From NCBI GenBank assembly GCA_922989275.2, contig OV277872.1, positions 26,180,119-26,244,118 on the forward strand: DNA of 64,000 nucleotides. Direction: 5' to 3'. The DNA is from Gari tellinella (lineage: Eukaryota; Mollusca; Bivalvia; Cardiida; Psammobiidae). Position 1 is the stretch's first letter, and each line of letters opens with the position of its first letter. Position numbers and translations under genes: made by a program. The notes beneath the pieces were generated by a model. That model worked only from the letters and a program-made list of their open reading frames with translations, ran no database searches and was not told where the DNA came from. Positions 1 to 12,510 of this stretch are shown here, in pieces.

Positions 1-1
1 T

Positions 2-232
2 CTGCGGCAATGTATTTCACATCCGGAGTTTAATGGTGATGTAATTTACAGACTTCGTAAGATTCTTGGACATATGCATTTTCAAAACCTGTTTGTGAAA
101 CGTATTAGATCTTTCCTCAAAAAAGATTATGATCCAACTATATTGCTGCGCACTTCACGTTTGATTATCGATCAACCTACAATTGATAACTATGCTTTCC
201 TCTTTGGTTGTGCGACGACAGGCAGGGCTTAG
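2..232 (+). CDS. C-terminal end of an unknown ORF cut by the window edge
   Basis: Frame 2 is open from the edge to TAG at 230-232, 76 codons. It includes IYRLRKILGHMHFQ, KRIRSFLKKDYDPTILLRTS and IIDQPTIDNYAFLFG. It reads as true protein, not random sequence, but I do not recognise the family. It could be the last exon of a gene or the end of a transposable-element ORF. The repeat-like DNA that follows (poly-G, GT tract, inverted 12-mers) favours a mobile element. Confidence 0.45.
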   Translation: MRQCISHPEFNGDVIYRLRKILGHMHFQNLFVKRIRSFLKKDYDPTILLRTSRLIIDQPTIDNYAFLFGCATTGRA

Positions 233-1300
233 CACTACATGATGATGTATCTCTAAATCCGTCCTTAAAGACATCTCCTGACGAACTTTTGGTCATAACA
301 CCTAACCAGCTATCAAAGCGTGCCGCCACGTGCCAGTTTTGTCCTTTACAGCTATCTTGTCTAGGGATATACTCACCCAAGCGTTTCATGTAAGGCATGT
401 ACCTTAAAATTTTTAGTTAGGTTAGTAAAACCCATTGAGAAGACCCCTGAGTGTGAATATTTGAGGGCCTCTCTAGACAACTTGAATTTAGTTGCCTGTA
501 ATTTCACACCAACTGAGATTGGTATACCCGGTGAAAGCTTGTGATTCGTGATTTTTCTCGCATATCGAATACAATTGGGGGGGGGGGGAAGTCCTTCATT
601 GGACTGAGAAAAAGTCTTTAATCGGGAGAGTTATATTTTTGTGCTTTGTTTTTTCTCTCCCTCTCTGTCGTACCCTGAACCCATCCATGTCTTACAGTTA
701 CTCGTGATTACGGACTGGTCGCTTGAGTACAAGTTGACCGTTGCCATAGTGGGTTATATTTAACATGTGCTTGAATGTTTAATTCGTTCCCGTGTTACTA
801 GTAATCTTTTTGTTAGATGTTTTACATGTATTTACTTACTGTGTTGTTGGCGGTCTTTTTGGTTGTAAGGTTGTGGAACAAGGTTTACATTTTATGTACA
901 CTGTTCGTCTTTATAGGTGAATATAGGAGATAAGAGTGAGATTGAGCGCCCCTAAACCCATGTTTTACCCCCCCCCCCAGTGGTTATTGATAATTAATTG
1001 ATAATTAATTATTGATTGCTACTGACCGTACCAAGACGGGCTCCTATATTCACTTTGCTTTATGTTTGTCTTGCGTGTTGTTTTCTATTTAGTATGTAGA
1101 TGAAGGAATGGTATTGCGTGTATGGGTGTGTATGCGTGTGTGTGTATATGTGTGTGTTTGTTATGGTATGACTGTGTGTGTGTGTTCTGCTTGAGAGGTG
1201 GGTGTATTGTTTGTGTTGCGTTTCCTGCTTGGGTCGTTCATATTTATTAGTAAACTTAATTTGCATGTGCAACATGGGTTGGTGTTGGTTTCTGGGATAA
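233..1300. repeat. Repeat-rich tail after the left-edge ORF
   Basis: Contains a G12 run (577-588), a C run near 970-979, a 12-base inverted pair 'gtgaatatagga' at 917 and 'tcctatattcac' at 1042-1053, and a degenerate GT tract (about 1118-1187). Copies of the dispersed 'tctctagaca' repeat start near 440. No gene is seen. It may be the 3' region of the element that carries the left-edge ORF. Confidence 0.45.
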
Positions 1301-2640
1301 TTGATACGTATACAGGTAAACAGTTGGATGACTGCTTAGACTACACTATGTTTTAACAGTGCAAAAAGCTGTCGTGCGTAACCGCAAAAACCAATGTCAT
1401 GTTCAAACGGATTTTAAGGTTCTTCATTCAAATACTCATAGCTTTAAAACCAGTGTATAGTTATAAATGCAATTTAGCAGAAAGATGACAAACCAAATAT
1501 CTACAAAACTGCATATTTATCTTTTAAAATATACTCGTACTTTTGGATAAAATATACCTTTGAACTAGGGTTCCGTTTTGTTTTTGGACACCCTGTATTG
1601 AAACATTCATTTCAAAAGCGACAGTATTTATATCTGTATGCTATAGGCATTATAGTTACTTTGAGTCCTCATCATCTTTCGTCATCATGCAAGGGCGCTA
1701 TATGACCGTATTAGTGTCGAAGTGCCATAAAACCCAATTCGCATACTCATTCGAGTCCATATGTAAAGCACCAGTTAATGTATGGGCTACAGAGAATAGT
1801 AAGAGAGCATCATTATATTAAGCTGCCTTGATTGTGGCATTTATTGGAAGATACCTGCCTGTGCGTAGATAGCGGTGTTTGGCTGGATGACAGAAGAAAT
1901 TATTAAGTCTGCAAAACCAGCGACATTGAACGAAAACCTTAGCATAGCACCAGAGTTTATTCCGAAACTGATCATGTGTGACTGTCGAAGAAGCATGCAC
2001 TGAGCGATAATATTGAGATGTAACAGCGTTCACATGAAGAAATAGCTCATGCTTGAATAAAAGCGGTCAAAAAAGAACGGTTAATGCTGACTTTCGGACA
2101 TTTTCAATACGTTGAGCATTTCTATCGTAATTTTGACCGCAGTCTTGAGTATACAAAAATGCACATTTCGATAATTCATATCATCTTGTCAATAACAAAT
2201 ATCATTCTGGTTCGGCCAAACCATTTACGAATAAGTAATTATGAATTTATTTTTTAAATGTTTTATTTCTCAATATACATATGCAGACAAATACAAGTAG
2301 CACAATGAAATATTGCTATCATATAGTACTTATTAGTTTCTAAACAAGTATACTTTCTGTCTATTTATTTACGACAAGAAATAATTTATATATAGTGAGT
2401 TAAGATAAAGTAGCGGAAAAAAGAAGAAAAATTGGTATGAAGAAGAAGAGTGTTTTACTCATTGTGTTTCCAAGCGATTTTGTTTATGCTATATGTTCAA
2501 CTGTAATTTAGATAACTCTTGATTAATTAGCCCGATATTGACCATAGTTCAATTCATAAGATAATTGATCGCCATATGTAGTTTTACAAAGTTTTTTCAA
2601 ACTATATTCCAATTTGTAGACACTAGAGCATAAACAATAC
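1300..2640. other. AT-rich stretch with no supported gene
   Basis: No open frame above about 70 codons and no splice-bounded segment with protein-like content. It contains ordinary AT-rich spacer only. Confidence 0.5.
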
Positions 2641-2657
2641 TGAAATACGCATTTTCA

Positions 2658-3212
2658 AGCATATTGGAGTACAACAAGGGCAGATAACTTTTGTCAGAAT
2701 GATCTGATTTTATAAATAATCAAGTCCCTTCAAGAACTTATTATTACATAAGTTATAGACAAATATGATCAAAGTCAACTCAAAATTGTAGTTGTTATGG
2801 GTATAAGCTCTGTTAAATAAGCTTTTTATAGCATATCTGAGTATATCAAGAGCAGATACCTATGAAACAACAAATTGAATGAACCTCAAAATTAATTCAG
2901 CTTCAGACCTTGCATACGACATTTGTTTGAAGTTTCATTAATATCCTTTAAATAGTTTATTGAAAAAACTCCGAACAAGCCTTTTATAGCATATCTGAGT
3001 ACAACAAGGGCAGATAACGACACATCAAAGAACCTCAAAACGACTCAGCTTCAGAGATTGATGCATATGACATTTGTGTGAAGTTTCATAAGTATCTTTC
3101 CAATTGTTTTCCGACAACGAAGTCCGGACAAATCAAATATTTACGGACGAACGAACTAACGGACTTGGCCACGCCTATATACAGCCACCCATAGAAGTGG
3201 GTGTATAAAAAA
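2658..3212 (+). repeat. Molluscan dispersed repeat with three degenerate units
   Basis: Units begin with 'agcatat..gagta' at 2658, 2830 and 2988 (spacing about 160-170) and carry 'aagggcagataac' and 'tgaagtttcat'. The end reads 'ggacttggccacgcc' and 'gaagtgggtgtataaaa'. Relatives of the end lie at 24,080-24,170 and 35,130-35,280. No coding signal. Confidence 0.7.
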
Positions 3213-4169
3213 GAAATTATGAATGCTGAATTTTGAATTATTTTGTTTTAAAGCATTTCGGTAGTCTTCATAGTTATCGCTGCACATAAAAAGTGTTGAT
3301 GGACAGACAGAAAATGTGATTCCTATACGGATTCTGCATGTTCAATGCAAGGCCAAAATAATGATCTTGATCAGACGCCGAGTGAAATTATTTGCACAGT
3401 AAAGTCACGCTTAGCAGACATCTGGTTAATGCAAATTATTAATACCTATAATACTTATCGTACTTACGACAAAACCAGTTACACCAAAGATGGTGCAACC
3501 AACTTCTTTTCACCCGAGGTTTTGTTTGTTTTCTGTTCCGCATGGAACTCTCTGCTGAAAATTTAAAAAAACAACATTGATAGGTATTTATGTTTAAGAT
3601 GTCAAAAGTCACATATAATGTATGATTAAACTCTACTAAGTATCAGGTATGTCTTTAAACAATTACCTTAATATTAAATTTATATGGCTATCAAAAGAAA
3701 AACAAACTATTTGAAGAACGACTCGGCTCCTCGGAAAAAAACAACTGTCTTTAAAGTTGTCTCAAAATTTGACATCAAAACTAATTTTCAAAAAGAAGTG
3801 GAACACCTAATAATTTGAAAACTCAATTTCAAACAAAATGGTGTAAGTTTAAAACTGCTTTTGTTATTTTGCTTTTAGTTCCTTGCATGACTTATCTGCA
3901 AGTATGCGCATTATTGGATTATGTGCAATACGGTCAATCATCTGCATATGATAATTATAGTTCTTACACAAGTAGAATGGCTTGTCTAAGTGTTAAACAG
4001 TTTTGGACCTGATCAGATGCCAAACAGAATAACTCTGATTTGGATCCATTGTGTTTACAAAGGACATCATTAGGGTCAGTTACAACGCATTTATTGGGAA
4101 AAGGCAATGTCTTCCCCACGGTATCACAAACCCTACGCTTTTACATTGACATTGAAACAAATATATTAC

Positions 4170-4358
4170 CTGCTACTTCTGAAAAGTCTTTCCAAACGAA
4201 CCTAGTACCATTGTGTATGCAAATCCGTTCAACAGTGCTTAAGTTCTCTGGCTGGTATAGACATGTAGCCCTATTCGCGACCGTGTCAGTATCCAACATA
4301 TCTATCACCTCACCGTCTTCAGTTACACAGCTTATGGCAGATTCTGGCAGTGTACAAC
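4170..4358 (-). CDS. Orphan exon-like segment, cysteine-containing extracellular domain
   Basis: Flanked by AG (4360-4359) and a GTAATA donor; 189 bases, phase 1-1. It reads GCTLPESAISCVTEDGEV, then ATCLYQP, then VERICIHNGTRFVWKDF. Spacing C...C...C with a late W resembles hormone-receptor or CCP-like ectodomains. A degraded relative lies just below (about 4028-4142; CVVTDPNDVLC, KHNGS). It is the only such exon found nearby, so it may be a pseudogene piece or an exon of a gene leaving the window to the left. Confidence 0.4.
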
Positions 4359-4522
4359 CTTCAGATGACTGAGGCTAAAACATTATTAAATGCATTTTAC
4401 CAATACACCGTCATCACGTCATCCATTTGAAACAATTACCGTTTGCTGTTATTTCTAAAATATAAAGTTTTAGTATTTTGACTTGAGAAATATTGAAATG
4501 AGTGTCAAATAGTTAAGATCCA

Positions 4523-4553
4523 GATCAGACGCCGCGTGACGCGGCGTTTGATC
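4523..4553. repeat. Palindromic core of family A (GATCAGACGCCGCG)
   Basis: 'gatcagacgccgcg' is followed at once by its near-perfect reverse complement. It is flanked by 'caaatag' on the left and 'aaactgtttg' on the right, as in the other members. Confidence 0.75.
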
Positions 4554-4574
4554 TTAATCAAAACTGTTTGTAAA

Positions 4575-7500
4575 TGATTATTATACCCAGGGTAAGGCAG
4601 TGAAGAGGTTAAATGTTTTGCTTTCATTTTTTACTTTTAGCTTATCATATTTCATGAAGATGTAGTTTCAAAACTCTACGCTTATTTAACTTTTTGTATG
4701 TTATGCAATTGTCGTCTGCAACATTGATCAGCTTAAATGTATCTGTATGTTCTAAAACAAACAACACACTGTTTGTGGAACCAGATAAGCCGCCGAGTTT
4801 GCGATAGTTATCACGTAGCGTATATTCTAGTAGGAAAAAACGTGAACCCTTCCGCTGCCATTGGCGACAAAAGTAGACAAAATTTGGTTACAGATCAGAT
4901 ACTGCTTAAAGTTGCATCTGATTAGGATCCAAACGATTTGGCAATCGTTAAATAATACATTTGGTATTAAATTGCAAACGACACATTTTAGCAGACGATA
5001 TGTCGGCGAAATGTTTAAATCAAACGGTTCAATTTGGTGATCAAAGGGTTAAGTCGGATATGTACAGAAAGAAAGCAAAATTATGGACATTGTGATTTAT
5101 TGTCATCTTTCAAAGATGACACAATTTTGTACGACTTATTCCACACATTAAGCAGATATTTTTCAATACCCTTTGGTATGATATATTCTGAGTATTCAAA
5201 ACTTTCCAAATAAGACTTTTGAATCAAGTGTTAAAATCGGAACCACAATCGATTCGAACATATTGAAGGCTTCTCGAATCGTCGTTCCTGGTTTTGAACA
5301 GAATGATTCTCTTTTCTGGCCCGTGCTACCAAGCGGGAGTGCACGCTATCATTGGAGCACACAAACCCCCATATACATAAACTTTAGTTATTAATATCTC
5401 TTTCATCAAGTGACAAGTGCCCATTATGTCACAGATGACTCCATATCTTATTTTTAAGATCAATATTTTCTGAATATGAACTTAACTTCAATATGGCAAA
5501 ATTCGGTTAAAAGTGTTTTGTTATTGTTGAATGTTATCTATTGTTTTTGCACAGTTTTCTACATGTTTATGTACAGTTTTCTACACAGTTTTCTACATTA
5601 TTCGCTAAGCTAAACATGAAACTTATCTGAAATATTGTCAGTCCTTTGAAGGACTCTTCCCTTATTGTTCTCATTAGGCGTGAAAGTAACTGTAAAAGCA
5701 TGGGACTTCTGTGCAAAATTTCGCAAGCCATCTTATCCTGTCTAGAGAGGCCCTGGCAAATTCACATCCAAGAGGTTTTTTTCCAATGAATGAATGATTG
5801 GTGTTTTACGGCCCATCGACACAAAAAGGTAATTTAGAGCAACAACTATTATCAAGGAGCTCTTGTTTTTTTTCTTCAAAATTCTCAAGTTTTACCGGGG
5901 GCACTTAAGAACTCATTTTATAACAGCAAAACATCCCATTTTCAAAGTTAGTTTGGTATCATGTTTTAAATTACAATTGCTGAAAAGAAAGCTCTGATAT
6001 TTTGAGCAGGTCTGTATTGTCGGATCATCATGAATCGTAAACACACGAAGTACATGGGAATATACCGCGGAAAGTATTTGTTTGCGCGTCTTATAAAACG
6101 TCGTACGACAACGTTTTTAGAATTTTCAATTATTATTTATTTCCCCCTCTAAACTGTCTTGGGACATCTCTTTGGAATCATCTGTTTGTGGCGTCTGTTC
6201 AGGATCCGCACTATTTTTAAATAATTATTGCAATCAGGATAAGACAGTGAAGGAGCTAAATAAGGATAACATGTAAAACTATCCTGTTTAACACTTCAAT
6301 TCATTTGTTTGCATATAGTTAGTTTAAAAGGGAAATAAATGAATTGTTCTATTCAAGTCATATTTGAATGGAATGACGGGGTTACCTTCAATGTCTAAAT
6401 GCCTATTCTTATTTCGTCACACTCTTTATACTCCGATGAATATGTACAATGAAAATACTTACTGTCATATATGATTCATCATGATGGACAGTAGAGCTTC
6501 GTACGTTTATCAGTACAGCCAATAGAAGATATGCAGTATTCAAAATGCTGTTCATCTATAAACATAAATTAACACTTCGTACTTCATATTATTAAAAATC
6601 TATGTACATCATCAAAAAGTAGTTCATGTCAAAATGAGATCTAAGCAGATCTGAAACCATTATTATTATCTTTTTTTTTATTTTTTTTTTTTTTTATATC
6701 TAATCGATATATAATAGCAGAAAAACAAACTTTTAAGGCGGATAGGTTAGCTCAATTATGAAATATGAATTAAAAGAGAATTTAAAAACTACTTTCCTCT
6801 ACGTCGTGTATGATAGAATAGCATAACATAAGCATTAAATAAATATTCTAGCGGACAAAACGCGTAAATTAATTTATATACTAGTACTCGTATATCTAAG
6901 TACAAAAAAGTTAATTAATACCATAACATTTCATGATATAAAATTGTAATGTTCAAAATAGATTAGTATTAGTAAATGTAGTAACTACAGTATTCAATAA
7001 TTCACGATTTGCTATATCATTCTACTTTGTTAAGTTCTGTTACTTACCTTTCCCTCCTAACGGCATCCCATGTTCAAATGTCAGAGTATACAGAACTACT
7101 GTTTTCACAATGTTATCAGTACTGAGCTCTGATTGGTCAAAATAATGCCCACTGCTCAGGTACTTTTGATATCGTTATCTTACTATATGGTTAAATTTTA
7201 CTTATTTTTTTGTTTGCGTGTTTACATGAAATTAAGGTAGCCCGCTAGTGAGCTTACTTTTCATGAAAGGTGTTATGAAACTTTGCTTGAAGAATAATAC
7301 TAGTCTAAGAAACAATCTGTGCGAATATAGGCAACATTTATTGCTTGGTTTGTCTTTAAGATTTCTGTTATAGCAAAAAAATGGAATTTCAATGAGAAAG
7401 TATTTCTCAAAATTGAATAAAGCTAATGACTCGTGCAATAAATTGTTCATAACATGCCTTACAAGGAAATCAAAACACATTTCGAATAAAGGTGTTCAGA

Positions 7501-7700
7501 AAGATGTTATCTGCTATCTAAATTTCATAAAATGTTAATTTTTCATAAAAGCTTGAATTACAAAAAAATGACTCATTTAATGTGTTTTTTTTTTTATTAT
7601 TCTATTCAAACATATTGTTGGTGAAATAGTTGGTTAGAAAAACTTAGGAAAGGTTACTATAAGGATTTGTTGTAATTACAGTTTTTCTTCTGAGAATATC
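4575..7700. other. Intergenic DNA with scattered repeat fragments
   Basis: Holds a copy of the 'gtctagagaggccct' repeat (5640-5770), one arm of the 'gtttcataaaac' foldback family (about 6086-6185), a poly-T/A stretch near 6670-6700, and AT-rich spacer. No splice-bounded coding segment was found. Confidence 0.5.
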
Positions 7701-7702
7701 AC

Positions 7703-8510
7703 AGAATACTGTGTTGAGTTGAATTTGACCCCGATACAGACGTTAAAACAACTACAATCAACAGAAATTCATCAATTAGCATCTCGGTCGCTGGTGTTCA
7801 AATAGCATAAGCGATTTTCAGAAGGATGGATTGAGAAAATAATTAAAAGACGGGGACGGCCGACATAAATTGATGGTTTCACTGTAGAAATTGTGAGGAG
7901 CGTCATGAATGGTGATCGGCGTCTTGCGATGACATAGAATGCTGAACTCCTCGGGGTCAGCAAATTGTCTGTACATCGCATTTTACGTGAGAAACTAAAG
8001 GTGTCGGGAGTCGGTGCTGCATGGATGCCACGCTTGTTAAGTGCAGAAGAAAAAAATGATGTGTCCAGGTATCAAACCTCATTTTGAGACGGTAAGCGAG
8101 AGATCAGGACTTTTTCATCAAACCCCATCACAACGATCTCTTGCATACGATACGAGAGAAGTAAACCGAGGTTCATTGACAACTTAGAAAGCAACATATT
8201 TCACCTGATTTTCGCTTCGTGCCACACTTCCCAGCATGCACATTTGGAACCTGCCGTGTTTGGTTTTTAAAAGCTTGAACATGTGCCCCATACCATTGAC
8301 CTAGCCCATTAGATTTTGCAGTATTTTCATTCCTAAAACCTCAGTTACGCGGACAAAAATTTGAAAATGGATGTTGAGGACAGCTCGAACAAGAAACATT
8401 AAGAGTGCTGCACGAGCTAGATGCCAGCTTGTTAAGGAGGTTGTTCGTCAGCGAAAATGCATCAATCACAATCACAACTACAAGTATTTTGAAAAGGAGT
8501 GACGTTGACG
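7703..8510 (+). pseudogene. Decayed mariner-family transposase
   Basis: The translation, across several stops and frameshifts, follows mariner transposases. The helix-turn-helix region reads SRSLVFK*HKRFSEGWIE, then RRGRPT, then VSKLSVHRILREKL and AAWMPRLLSAEEK. The C-terminal part shows LEHVPHTIDL, a 'gcggacaaaaatttgaaaa' (GQKFE-like) segment and TGCATCA...TATTTTGAAAAG (KCI...YFEK). Span from the HTH to the end is about 800 bases against roughly 900-1,000 for an intact copy, with the catalytic middle damaged or deleted. It cannot be active. Confidence 0.85.
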
Positions 8511-9549
8511 TCGGTGACGTCGTTACCTTAACTAGTGTGCGCCTGGGTTACACAGGTAGGGTGTTTCAAACTACTCTGTGCTGATCACTTTTTAAGACAG
8601 CGCGTTAAAACTTCACACAAGTTTACATAAACCCTACGTTACATATACTGATGACAGTTTGTCTCTGCTGTTTTAACGAACAATTTTATAACGAAAGTCT
8701 ACGATGTTTTGGGACAGCCCTCGTAAATACAGTTACCTCCCTTAAAATTAAAATGCATTATAAGTTATTCATAGACTTGCATACAAGGTTAATGCTATTG
8801 TTTAAACAATACAACGAGCAATAACGTGAAAAAATACAGGCACAAAAGGATTGATAAGCTTCAATTTGTGGCTTGATAGTTCGATCAAATCTTATATTCC
8901 GATTTTATTGACTTGTAATCAATTAAACGAAAACGCAAATGGACATACATAATTGGACACAACTGATTCTATCCAACGAAGACAAATTATAACAGGTCCC
9001 TTGATCACTGCGCTATGGACTGTCAATATTGAATAATAAATTCGGACACTGCATTTAAAAAAAAAGTTTTTGAATCGAGTGGGAATCGAACCTAGAAGGC
9101 GAGAGGCCTTAATACTGTATATATTTCCATGTCACATAAATGTTTTTTTAGCTGTTGGGACCTACTTCGGAGTCGTTTAAATTTTTCCTTGTACCAAAAC
9201 CTGTAAGCAGGATATAAGTAAACACTACATCATCTTCTCGTCGCTTTTATTCATGTAGATACTGCTCACAAAGGGTTTATCCGGAATCAAAGTGTGACAG
9301 ACAGACCAACTGACGGACAATGGACAAACGGACAGGGCAACAACCTATATGTCTCTCATTATTTGGTGTAAATGCAGAGTAAAATAGGAAAGGTCTGAGC
9401 TCAAAATCCATATTTTGTATCCTTGTTTGGTACTGTATCAAATGTACATGGATTCATGGGAACTTTGCTTCGGAAAACAGAAGTCATTTGCATTAGCCCT
9501 TTCAACGACGATGTCACATATATACGGATTTGAAAACAGTTTGTATCCA

Positions 9550-9580
9550 GATCAGACACCGCGCAACGCGGCGTCTGATC
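9550..9580. repeat. Palindromic core of family A, copy 2
   Basis: 'gatcagacaccgcg' and 'cgcggcgtctgatc' are arranged head to head around 'caa', followed by 'aggacccaaacg'. Same family as at 4523 and 14187. Confidence 0.75.
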
Positions 9581-9885
9581 AGGACCCAAACGTTTTGACA
9601 CTCGTATAGATATTTCTCAAATAATTCTACTTTTAATGTAACTTTAAAATGATATTGCAGACAAATATATTGAAGCACACGACAATGTGTCGGTGTAGCG
9701 GTTAAGGGCTAAAACACTCACGGGTGTTGCTCACTATGTGTTGCTAAAATTATTTCGGTAAAGTTTTATATCGAAATATCTCCTACAACTCCCTTTAATC
9801 CATTTCCTTTGAGCACCTCTGGAAACGTCTCCAGATAAGTACAGAAAAATGAATTAAGTTATTGTGTTAAAAATAGGTAGTAGCT

Positions 9886-10814
9886 TAAGGATGTCGGCCT
9901 GTCTTTTTGAGCAAGCATGATGAAATTTCCGAAAAATTGTACGAACTCATTTTCCGAAAAATGATAAGAACTCATTTTTGGTGAATGCATACAGTCATAA
10001 AATACTTTTTTCGCGGGAAAAAATTGGGTTTTCGTTCCGTAAGGGACTTTTTAAGTTTTATGTCCTATTCGTAGTTTGCAGCATACATCGTTTTCATAGG
10101 TAGGTTGCACTTTGTTATAATCCGATTTCATTTCAATTTCTCGGAATATAAGCACGAAATTTTTCATGGAAGTACAGTTTATTATAAAATATAGATAATT
10201 TAATAGATCAAATGATTATTTTTTTGAAAAAAAATTTTTTTGGTAAAATTACACCAAAAAGTGAAAAAATGAGAAAAAATGGTTTTTTTTTAATAAAATG
10301 ATCTATATCTTTTTTATAAGAGCCGGGACCCTGTGTTTTTATTTGCTATTTCACTAAAAATTTATGTTTGCAAGTCTAAAAACAACAAATAAAAAATTTG
10401 GTAATTAGTTTTCTACAATTTGTAGGGCAATTTTCACTGTGCCTAAATCTCCCATTATAAAAAAGTGGGTGGGGTAAACTTTACTCTTTTCCAGTGAAAT
10501 CAAACATTTTTGTTTAGGATCTTGACAAAACATTATTTTCAGGGTTTATTCTTACTATGGAAATATAAATTAGGATACTTTTTGTAAAAATAGTTTGTTT
10601 AAATAAAGATTGAAAAACTGTAGTACAAAAAAGTAGGAGTTTTTGTGAAACTTCCATTTTAGGGGGGTAGCCTTGAAAAATCTCAAATTGTGAAAAAGAA
10701 AGGTCCGGTACCCCCATTTTTTTCACCAGTTTTGTCATAGAAACTAATTTTACTGTCTGTGTGCAAAGTTTGAAGAATTTGGTAATTACTTTCCAAAGGT
10801 GCACCTACCCCTTT
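9886..10814 (+). repeat. 929-bp dispersed element, plus-oriented copy
   Basis: Begins 'aaggatgtcggcctgtc' and ends 'ggtgcacctacccct'. The same sequence in inverse orientation fills 56945-57852. No open frame; AT-rich interior with short homopolymers. Probably a non-autonomous transposable element. Confidence 0.85.
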
Positions 10815-11000
10815 AAAACAAGATGAGTGTAAAACAGAAAGCTACAGAAGGAACTTTCTGCTTTACTTTCAGCTTGCCTTGAGCACTATCCTGCCTCAAA
10901 CACAGTTGGATATAAATGATTTGCACACACGGCTATGGGGGGAAGGTTTAAACTAACTGTATGTATGGGACTGTTATCATGATTTTGTATATAAATGCAA
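10815..11000. repeat. Family B palindrome relative
   Basis: 'gtaaaacagaaagc' is followed by 'gctttctgcttta..'-like sequence around 10,830-10,870, a worn relative of the hairpin at 11606-11679. A second relative is at about 30,950-31,020. Confidence 0.5.
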
Positions 11001-11605
11001 ACCGAAAGAGAAATAAACTGAAACTGAAACTGATCTGAACTTACACAAGATAAGAAAATTATTGTGAAAAGGCTGTATAGTCATATATATTTTCAGTGGG
11101 AACACGTTGTTCTTTCACATTCAATGCAACTAAACGCACACGTGATGCAATTAAATACTGATTCTAGTCAGACTCAGAGTAACTCGGTGTCTAATCTGGT
11201 TCCAAACTGTTTGAAATGGAAGCAAGTTTAGTATACAGACGTTTATTTGGGAAGAATAAGGTAATCCCAACTTTAAAGCATCGTTTTCACTCAGCAATTC
11301 AAAAAAGGTATCTATTGATTTATTTTATGAATCATTGTAAACCACTTATATGTTAAATGGAAACCCCATGCAGCGACCGCAAAGTGTCGACTCTCTTTTT
11401 GTTTAAAAGTAAATTAATCCCCATTCACTGCAAAGCCATACACCATGTACATCTCTGCAAATCTGATATGGAACTAGATTAAATTGTTTCAAACTCAATC
11501 AATGTTTATTTAGTAAAAATGCATAAACTTTCAAAGTTTATCAATAAATGAAGACGTTAACCCTTTACCTGATAGCATTGTTTCCAATATTGAAGATATG
11601 TGACT

Positions 11606-11679
11606 ACTTAAAGCAGGTTGAAAGTAAAGCAGAATGCGCCCTAAGGCGCATTCTGCTTTACTTTCAGCCTGCTTTAAGT
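11606..11679. repeat. Near-perfect 74-bp palindrome (family B)
   Basis: 'acttaaagcaggttgaaag' through 'cagaatgcgcc' is mirrored by 'ggcgcattctg' through 'cagcctgctttaagt'. There is almost no loop (centre 11642/11643) and one or two mismatches. The border sequence 'aaccctttacctgatagc' upstream matches family A elements. Half copies occur at 29,508-29,545 and 32,520-32,550. Confidence 0.9.
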
Positions 11680-12249
11680 TATTAACTGCTAGAATAAGGA
11701 AAGTATTTAATAAGACACATATTCATTACGGTATAATTTGGAACTATTTTCTTCAGCGGATGAATAATATGAATGTGCTAAAAGTCGCTTCTATAAGGGA
11801 AAGGGTTAAATTAAACAAACGATAGTATGGCAGTGAATGTGGTAGACGGGTTATTTCGTCGTAATGACAGTGAAAGGGTTATTTACGATTGCTTTAATCA
11901 CGAACTGTTAAATCAACTAACAAGAAACAACAAATCTCCTCCTCAAAGAACGTTGTACTGTAAAACTTGTGAAATTTAAACCTTTTATTATCTAGCAAAC
12001 CTTTTTATATATACAGATTCAAGGATAAGAGAGCTTTAACAGCCATTTAAAGAAGTTGAATTTGCAACCCTTTAACTCTTTCACTCTTAATGACGTCATT
12101 AACCCAGATGCACCAGATTAAAGTTTTTTTCTAACTATCTACAAACTGAACACTATATTGTGCCATACTGCTTCAAATGTCTCTTTGAGGTTATTCAACA
12201 AATGGTCCCCGCACAGGAACATGTAAAAATTAAGAGTTTCAATATTTTA

Positions 12250-12510
12250 AGGGTAAGTGTCCCTCCAGGCCATTATCGCCATAAAAGGTGGGGACGTCCA
12301 GCTAGTTACAGGTGAAGAAAGGCCACAGAAGACCTTTATGCACTGTTTCAGGCACATATCGGCAACTGGGTAGAACCATCGACATTCCGCAAGCCAGTAA
12401 GAAGGCTTCCTCACATGAAACATCAGAATGCACGGACTGGGATTCGAACCACCAGCGGTTAGGAGTTTAGTTTTAAATCGCAATGACTTAATCACTAGGC
12501 CACTGAGGCC
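12250..12510 (-). mobile_element. tRNA-derived SINE, copy 1
   Basis: Reading the minus strand from 12510, the head shows an A-box-like 'gtggcctagtgat' and a perfect B box 'ggttcgaatccc', spaced as in a tRNA promoter. Downstream is 'gcttgcggaatgtcgatgg' then 'cctgaaacagtgcat', shared with the SINE at 48405-48617. A conserved central domain of this sort is typical of molluscan SINEs. Confidence 0.85.

Noticed and set aside
1060..1275. His/Thr-rich 71-codon minus frame
   Set aside because: Antisense translation of the GT-rich tract.
4040..4372. 110-codon plus-strand frame
   Set aside because: The minus strand has the splice-bounded cysteine-pattern segment here; the plus frame looks like its shadow.
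12440..12510. tRNA gene suggested by a perfect B box
   Set aside because: The body cannot form a full cloverleaf and continues into the SINE domain, so it is a SINE head.
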